DNA of 5,661 nt from a bacterium (GTDB taxonomy: Bacteria; Zixibacteria; MSB-5A5; GN15; FEB-12): positions 1 to 5,661 of the forward strand of contig DAOVOW010000155.1 in the NCBI GenBank assembly GCA_030629485.1. Direction: 5' to 3'. Positions 1 to 3,847 of the stretch are shown piece by piece (within the stretch, counting starts at the first letter, position 1; every line of letters starts with the position of its first letter). The notes under the pieces were generated by a model. The model saw nothing but the letters and a program-made list of their open reading frames with translations. It did not search any database and was not told where the DNA came from. The position numbers and the translations under genes were made by a program.

Positions 1-633
1 ATCGATGGCGAACACGGGGGCAGATGGATGCTGGACCTGGGCGCAGGGGGGATGAGTTTCCACTATTCCTATGCCGAAGCGCACGGCCTGTTCAATCTGC
101 CTGGGGTCGACGGACTGGGACACGGCGCCGGCGGCAGCAGCCCGAGACGCCGAGTGCTGTTTGACAGTATCGAGTTCGCCGGCCACACTCTTCCAAAGTC
201 CGTGGTCTCAATGCCGCTGGAGAGGGGCGGGGGAGGTTTCGGTCATACTGATCTCACCGGCAATATCGGAAACACTCTGCTTCGACACTTCGTGCTTTAT
301 CTCGATTACCAGCGGGAGCAGGTGATTGTCGAGAAGGGAGACGACTTCGATCGCGTCTTTCCGCGCGACAACAGCGGTCTGCAACTGGCCAATGTGGAAA
401 ACGATCGCCTTGAGGTCATCTTTGTCGCTGACAACACTCCCGCAGCCGAGGCCGGTTTCGAGATGGGTGATATCTTGACGGCGGTGAATGAAATCGAGAT
501 TGAACATCTTGGCGGGATCGTTGCGGTTGTGAAGCTGCTGCGTAAATCGCCCGGCACCAAGCTGTCGGTCGAGGTATCCCGAGGTGGTGAGGCCAAGAAG
601 GTGTCGCTGACCCTGCGCGATCTGTACCTTTGA
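1..633 (+). CDS. Retropepsin-like aspartyl protease family protein with C-terminal PDZ domain (5' truncated)
   Basis: The frame is open from base 1 to the TGA at 631-633 and gives 210 visible residues; the start and probably a signal peptide lie upstream. Met at 28 falls inside the conserved fold, so it is not the likely start. Visible residues 9-17 (WMLDLGAGG) occupy the place of the catalytic D-[ST]-G-A loop of the Asp_protease_2/retropepsin-like family, but read D12-L-G-A. Residues 87-97 (GNIGNTLLRHF) followed by FVLYLDYQREQVIVEK match the family's typical closing segment, Gly-Asn-Ile-Gly ... Leu-x-x-Phe ... Asp-Tyr. About residues 126-205 form a PDZ domain, with the ligand-loop-like GLQL, then NTPAAEAGFEMGDILTAVNE and a final strand pair. 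Known two-lobed bacterial members carry such a PDZ after the second lobe, so this is probably the second lobe and the first is outside the window. The likely site is periplasmic or cell surface. The Thr/Ser to Leu change makes peptidase activity uncertain. The gene converges on the barrel-protein gene, ending 31 nt from its stop codon. Confidence 0.9.
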   Translation: MDGEHGGRWMLDLGAGGMSFHYSYAEAHGLFNLPGVDGLGHGAGGSSPRRRVLFDSIEFAGHTLPKSVVSMPLERGGGGFGHTDLTGNIGNTLLRHFVLYLDYQREQVIVEKGDDFDRVFPRDNSGLQLANVENDRLEVIFVADNTPAAEAGFEMGDILTAVNEIEIEHLGGIVAVVKLLRKSPGTKLSVEVSRGGEAKKVSLTLRDLYL

Positions 634-664
634 GCAAGTCGCCCGCTCGCGGATGACTGCTGGT

Positions 665-1909
665 TTAGAAGTGCAGTCCCAAACCGATTCCGATGCTGCC
701 GTTGCCGACTTTTACATCCACGTCGACTATGCCCGCCTCAGGAACTCCGGGAACATGATAAGATGGTGCGACGACGTACTCGGCATTGAAGCCGAAAGAG
801 TGCGTCTTGGTCAGGTGGATATCGCAACCGGCGAAGAGACACCCGGCCAGCGGGGTTTTCTCCAGCCTCCTGATCGTGGTCGGGTTACCGGATTGGTAGT
901 CGAGCTTTCTGATAACTAATTCGTAATCAACATTGACGATACCGATGCCGGCGCCGACGAACCAGCCGATACCTTCGTCCGGTTGCCACGGTTGGCCGTG
1001 CATAAGGCGAGCGGTGGCAAAGTAACCGACGGCGTCAAACTTCTGAGCCAGTTCCCACTGGTCAGTCTGTTCCAAAAAAAAGTTTTGTCCCCATACGGCC
1101 GGTTCCCCCAGCCACATGGTTGTCAACCCGACCTGAAGCGACTCCCTGATAGTAATCGTCAGCTCCAGCTTGCGAAGCAGGTTAGTGGCAGTGGCGCGCT
1201 CGGCCTCGGGAGCCATCAGGTTCGAATACCGGCCAACCTGATAGCCTGCCCGTTTAATCTGATCTTCGAACGGTTTGCTGACGCGAGTAAAAACTCGAGC
1301 TGCGGTTACGTTCAGGTGCACCCGTGGTCCCGTTGGTGATGAGGGACGGGTTAGTCGACGCAATTGGTTGAGAGCCAGTTGCCGGTCTCGTTTGTGGTCG
1401 GTGAAGACCAGCGTGATATCCTGCTGTGCTGCCTTGCCCACGAGCGCGAACAGACTGCCGCCGATGCCACCGAAGAAGACGGTTGCCAACACCTCTCTGG
1501 CTGAATTGTCGTTGTCGTCGCTGGCGAAGAAAGCAGTGGGGTTATCGTTGGCTTGATAGGCGGCTAGGTAGCCGGCCCATATTCCCGCCATAATGCCGAA
1601 AAGGCCATATCGGCCAGCTTGCTTATCGTGCATGATAGTTACGTGCGAGAGGCTGTCGAGTCCGATAACAACGATACCCTGGTCGGTTTGCAGGATCAGA
1701 GAATCGTCAGATACACTGACGACATAGCCTGCCACCGCCGTGCCGTTGCGGAAAAAGGCCGCCATCTTGCGGTAGCGTTCATGACCGCCGGTTTCCGCCA
1801 GGCTGTTGCTTTGTGAACCGGGCTGTCGAATAGGCCGGCTGGACGCCCCGACCGAAGCCGGTAAGCCTGCAATCATTAGCATCACGGCTATGACAACACC
1901 TATGAGCAT
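665..1909 (-). CDS. Secreted protein with glycine-rich hydrophobic segments and a C-terminal beta-barrel-like region
   Basis: I do not recognise a named family. From ATG at 1909 the product has 414 residues. Residues 1-22 (MLIGVVIAVMLMIAGLPASV then GA) look like a signal peptide with cleavage after V-G-A. Residues 49-92 form a small beta module (NGTAVAGYVVSVSDDSLIL, then VVIGLDSLSHVTI). Two glycine-rich hydrophobic stretches follow at about 99-118 and 140-160, separated by an Asp/Asn-rich loop. From about 250 to the end there are alternating amphipathic strands with glycine and aromatic residues, closing with GNGSIGIGLGLHF; a terminal Phe is typical of outer-membrane barrels inserted by the BAM machinery. 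The start is ambiguous. ATG 1909 has GAGGA five bases upstream, overlapping the upstream stop codon. A TTG at 1921 would give MRTW ahead of it, overlap that stop as TTGA, and supply the basic residue the signal peptide otherwise lacks. It is the second gene of the operon with the lipoprotein-like gene. The barrel assignment is an inference from pattern. Confidence 0.85.
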   Translation of the reverse strand: MLIGVVIAVMLMIAGLPASVGASSRPIRQPGSQSNSLAETGGHERYRKMAAFFRNGTAVAGYVVSVSDDSLILQTDQGIVVIGLDSLSHVTIMHDKQAGRYGLFGIMAGIWAGYLAAYQANDNPTAFFASDDNDNSAREVLATVFFGGIGGSLFALVGKAAQQDITLVFTDHKRDRQLALNQLRRLTRPSSPTGPRVHLNVTAARVFTRVSKPFEDQIKRAGYQVGRYSNLMAPEAERATATNLLRKLELTITIRESLQVGLTTMWLGEPAVWGQNFFLEQTDQWELAQKFDAVGYFATARLMHGQPWQPDEGIGWFVGAGIGIVNVDYELVIRKLDYQSGNPTTIRRLEKTPLAGCLFAGCDIHLTKTHSFGFNAEYVVAPSYHVPGVPEAGIVDVDVKVGNGSIGIGLGLHF

Positions 1910-1914
1910 CCACG

Positions 1915-1919
1915 TCCTC
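1915..1919 (-). promoter_or_regulatory. Shine-Dalgarno overlapping the upstream stop codon (translational coupling)
   Basis: On the minus strand the junction reads CGTTGAGGACGTGGATG. The TGA (1920-1918) ends the lipoprotein gene, GAGGA (1919-1915) shares two bases with it, and ATG (1909-1907) follows five bases later. Ribosomes finishing the first gene would be placed to start the second. The same bases offer a TTG start overlapping the stop. Confidence 0.6.
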
Positions 1920-3654
1920 AACGGTATTCTCTCAGACTCTCGATGAAATCCTGGTATTTCTCCACTGCGAAATCTATCACGGCGCCCGGGGTCATGGCGA
2001 TTTGTACCAGACGTTCAATTTGCGCAGGCCGGTTTTCGTCCAAGTGGATCCGATAATAACCGGTTGACTTCAAGAAGCTGGTACGAGTGAGTCCATCACG
2101 CAACGGCGGTGCCTCGAATGTGATTTCCACCCAGTCGCCAGTGTCAGGCATGACATAGTAGTCCTCGTCGATGTCGGCGATCAGTCCGGCAACTTCCACT
2201 GAGTTATGATCCAAAGCCGAAGCTGCAGGTAGTTCCAAGAACGACGGTTCCGGGTGTTCCTCGTATGACAGAGCCAGATGGTTAATCGACCAGAAACCAT
2301 AGGCAGGCGTCAGTCGTATCATCACGCTGTCACCGGTAACACGGCTGAGGTCCATGGGCAGGGCACGATCCTCCAGGATCAAAGGGCCGGCGCCCGGCAT
2401 GAATCCGTGCGACACCCATGCATCACTCTCCCATACGTTCAACTTAAGCAGCCAGATCTGCTCCCGTTCAATGAACTGAAACATTTCTCCCACTTCGGCG
2501 CTGCCGCTGTTAACGGCTTCGTACCAGGCATCGACGGATTCTCCGCGAAGTTGCAGCATTTCGCGGATCATGTTAGAGCCCCACAGAGATGATCCAACGT
2601 TGGTAATCAGCAGAGCGGACTGAGCCTCAAGTGGTTTGGGAAAAGTGATCGTCAGTTCATGCTGAGAACTCGTTCGCTCCGGAACCATCGCAGTAGGCAT
2701 GTGAGTTTGCCAGGTGAGGTTGTCGCGCTCGACGATGAACGGTAGAATGCCGGCGTCGTTCTCATCAATTGCCCTGGTCGGCGCCACTGTCTGCGAAACG
2801 AAACGCATCTGACCGACTGTGTCGCAGACGACACGATAGTCAGTCTCGTGATCGATCACCACCAGCTTCAGTTCGTCGAGGTACTGTGTTTCGTCGACCT
2901 CATTGCGTATCAGGACACGGTATTTCCCGTCGTCCTGCGCCAGCGGCTCAAGCTCCGCCCAATCCGTTCTCTTAAGGCCACGACAGACAGCTCCGCCCAG
3001 CGGCTCGGCACAGAGGACATATTTGCTGCCATCCCACGCGTAGACGAAGGGACAGGACTCTTTGGTTAGGGCCACGATGATTCCCACTATCAGCACACCG
3101 AGGGCCAATACCCCCACTGTCGCGACGCAGGTAAGGGCAGGGTCAAATCGCTTGACGCGGAAATAAAGGATTTCATCGAGCCGCATCTCAATCCGGCCAC
3201 CGTACTTTGAGACACCGCTAATAATCCCTTGTTCCGGATCAACACTGCCCCCACGCTCATCAAAATCGATTGCAGCTCCGGAGGGCAACACTACTCCCAC
3301 GATCTTCTCGTGTGGAGGCAATGTGATTTCGTACAGAAATCTGTCGACCTGCTTGACGATCACACGCGATCGTTCATCCCCGAGGTGTTGGACATGTACG
3401 CGCCGTAACTCACCAATCTTGAACTCAACCGGTTGGCCGTCGAGCGTAACACCCTTGATCAACCTGAGTTGTTGCACATACCGACCGCCGCGTCCGTCGA
3501 ACTCAACGAAGCTGCTGTCCTTAAGTTCGATGCCGACGATTTTCTGGTGCTGCCGGCGCAGTTCTTCCTTGAGTACTTTTCGAGTGCTGGTGCAACCAAA
3601 AGCACAATTTAGGAATGCTGCGAGCGTGAATACGATGAGAATGCGAAACACCAT
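1918..3654 (-). CDS. Lipoprotein-like envelope protein of unknown function with duplicated beta module and CPFVYAWDG core region
   Basis: The product has 578 residues from ATG 3654, chosen over the in-frame ATG at 3669 because GGAGGGAGGT lies just upstream of 3654 and overlaps the earlier ATG. Residues 1-20 are a signal peptide (MVFRILIVFTLAAFLNCAFG) followed by C21-TST, a plausible though imperfect lipobox (A-F-G-C). Residues 38-88 and 117-167 are two copies of one module, each opening with KIVG and holding FD-x-RGG; they match at 17 of 51 positions without gaps. Residues 173-196 are strongly hydrophobic (VGVLALGVLIVGIIVAL). The large C-terminal region starts with SCPFVYAWDGSKYVLCAEPL and continues with NEVDETQYLDELKLVVIDH, SLWGSNMIREMLQLRGE, and SFLKSTGYYRIHL near the end. 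I remember this pattern (CPFVYSWDG, GGA, RGL, NEVDETQY, GYYRIHL) from uncharacterised proteins of several phyla, so the family is probably known but without function. It is the first gene of the operon, and its TGA overlaps the ribosome-binding site of the next gene. Lipidation is inferred. Confidence 0.9.
   Translation of the reverse strand: MVFRILIVFTLAAFLNCAFGCTSTRKVLKEELRRQHQKIVGIELKDSSFVEFDGRGGRYVQQLRLIKGVTLDGQPVEFKIGELRRVHVQHLGDERSRVIVKQVDRFLYEITLPPHEKIVGVVLPSGAAIDFDERGGSVDPEQGIISGVSKYGGRIEMRLDEILYFRVKRFDPALTCVATVGVLALGVLIVGIIVALTKESCPFVYAWDGSKYVLCAEPLGGAVCRGLKRTDWAELEPLAQDDGKYRVLIRNEVDETQYLDELKLVVIDHETDYRVVCDTVGQMRFVSQTVAPTRAIDENDAGILPFIVERDNLTWQTHMPTAMVPERTSSQHELTITFPKPLEAQSALLITNVGSSLWGSNMIREMLQLRGESVDAWYEAVNSGSAEVGEMFQFIEREQIWLLKLNVWESDAWVSHGFMPGAGPLILEDRALPMDLSRVTGDSVMIRLTPAYGFWSINHLALSYEEHPEPSFLELPAASALDHNSVEVAGLIADIDEDYYVMPDTGDWVEITFEAPPLRDGLTRTSFLKSTGYYRIHLDENRPAQIERLVQIAMTPGAVIDFAVEKYQDFIESLREYR
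3154..3306 (-). repeat. Second copy of the duplicated 51-residue module in the lipoprotein-like gene
   Basis: Encodes residues 117-167, opening KIVGVVLPSGAAIDFDERGG and ending DEILYFRV. It lies directly before the hydrophobic segment, separated from it by only about five residues, and is 28 residues after the first copy. Confidence 0.8.
3391..3543 (-). repeat. First copy of the duplicated 51-residue module in the lipoprotein-like gene
   Basis: Encodes residues 38-88, opening KIVGIELKDSSFVEFDGRGG and ending ELRRVHV. It aligns without gaps to the copy at 3154-3306 with 17 identities in 51, and most other positions are conservative. The pattern suggests a small beta-rich domain; the duplication is visible at protein level only. 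Confidence 0.8.
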
Positions 3655-3657
3655 GGC

Positions 3658-3667
3658 ACCTCCCTCC
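3658..3667 (-). promoter_or_regulatory. Strong Shine-Dalgarno sequence that decides the lipoprotein start
   Basis: On the minus strand GGAGGGAGGT precedes ATG 3654 by three bases, and its upstream GGAGG by eight. It begins on the last base of the alternative ATG at 3669, so that ATG is part of the ribosome-binding region and not the likely start. Confidence 0.75.
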
Positions 3668-3690
3668 ATTCGGTGTTCGTAGACACTGTA

Positions 3691-3706
3691 ATCTACTTAA
3701 GTCTAT
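3691..3706. repeat. Imperfect palindrome with ACTTAAGT core
   Basis: ATCTACTTAAGTCTAT compared with its reverse complement matches at 12 of 16 positions, with a perfect 8-bp core ACTTAAGT. It overlaps the -10 hexamer and expected start point of the candidate operon promoter, which is where a repressor site could lie. An 8-bp core can occur by chance. Confidence 0.35.
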
Positions 3707-3728
3707 GGTAACGGCCGTCACGACGCAA
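3700..3728 (-). promoter_or_regulatory. Candidate promoter of the lipoprotein operon
   Basis: Read on the minus strand, TTGCGT (3728-3723) and TAGACT (3705-3700) are separated by 17 bases. They match the sigma-70 consensus at 3 of 6 and 4 of 6 positions. Transcription would start near 3693, leaving a leader of about 39 nt before the ATG at 3654. The match is weak, and the primary sigma factor of this lineage may prefer other hexamers. Confidence 0.25.
3708..3721. repeat. Imperfect palindrome with ACGGCCGT core
   Basis: GTAACGGCCGTCAC is symmetrical except for one base pair (12 of 14 positions match the reverse complement), with a perfect 8-bp core. It lies one base from the ACTTAAGT palindrome and falls wholly within the spacer of the candidate operon promoter. 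It is a possible operator; no binding protein is encoded in the window. Confidence 0.35.
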
Positions 3729-3753
3729 GTGTTTTTCACAAATACAAACCAAC

Positions 3754-3782
3754 TTGACTCCGGCTGGGAAATACTTCATTCT
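3754..3782 (+). promoter_or_regulatory. Weak candidate promoter for the secreted-protein gene
   Basis: TTGACT at 3754-3759 matches the -35 consensus at 5 of 6 positions. At 17-bp spacing the -10 position reads CATTCT (3777-3782), only 3 of 6. The leader to the GTG at 3848 would be about 60 nt. I list it because it is the best -35-like hexamer in the gap on this strand. Confidence 0.2.
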
Positions 3783-3835
3783 TAGGCATGGTTCTGGTCC
3801 GGTGGTCCGATCTTGTTGGACGGTGTAACGTCAGT

Positions 3836-3839
3836 GGAG
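3836..3839 (+). promoter_or_regulatory. Shine-Dalgarno for the GTG start of the secreted-protein gene
   Basis: GGAG sits eight bases before GTG 3848 and supports this start over the in-frame ATG at 3788, which lacks a well-spaced site. Confidence 0.55.
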
Positions 3840-3847
3840 TCCCGATT

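Larger units (their letters stand above)
3655..3847. promoter_or_regulatory. Divergent intergenic region between the lipoprotein operon and the secreted-protein gene
   Basis: This stretch lies between two divergent starts and so should hold promoters for both directions. It is more AT-rich than the genes on either side, especially at 3730-3780. It contains two adjacent imperfect palindromes, a candidate minus-strand promoter, a TTGACT hexamer on the plus strand at 3754-3759, and a short direct repeat TGGTCCG at 3795-3801 and 3803-3809. I see no open frame, RNA gene or terminator in it. Confidence 0.7.

Noticed and set aside
653..919. Plus-strand open frame just after the protease-like gene
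   Set aside because: It is antisense to the C-terminal beta-barrel region of the operon gene, whose frame ends in a typical barrel closing strand. The short frame shows no domain.
3795..3809. Short direct repeat TGGTCCG with 8-bp period
   Set aside because: Only two 7-bp copies; too short to distinguish from chance and not placed on a convincing promoter.
3795..3811. Possible sigma-54 (-24/-12) promoter at TGGTCCGATCTTG
   Set aside because: The -12 element is off by one base in spacing and lacks the invariant GC, so the match fails.
3788..3847. In-frame ATG at 3788 as start of the secreted-protein gene
   Set aside because: It lacks a well-spaced Shine-Dalgarno and would place about 20 polar residues ahead of the signal peptide, whereas GTG 3848 has GGAG at eight bases and begins the signal peptide directly.
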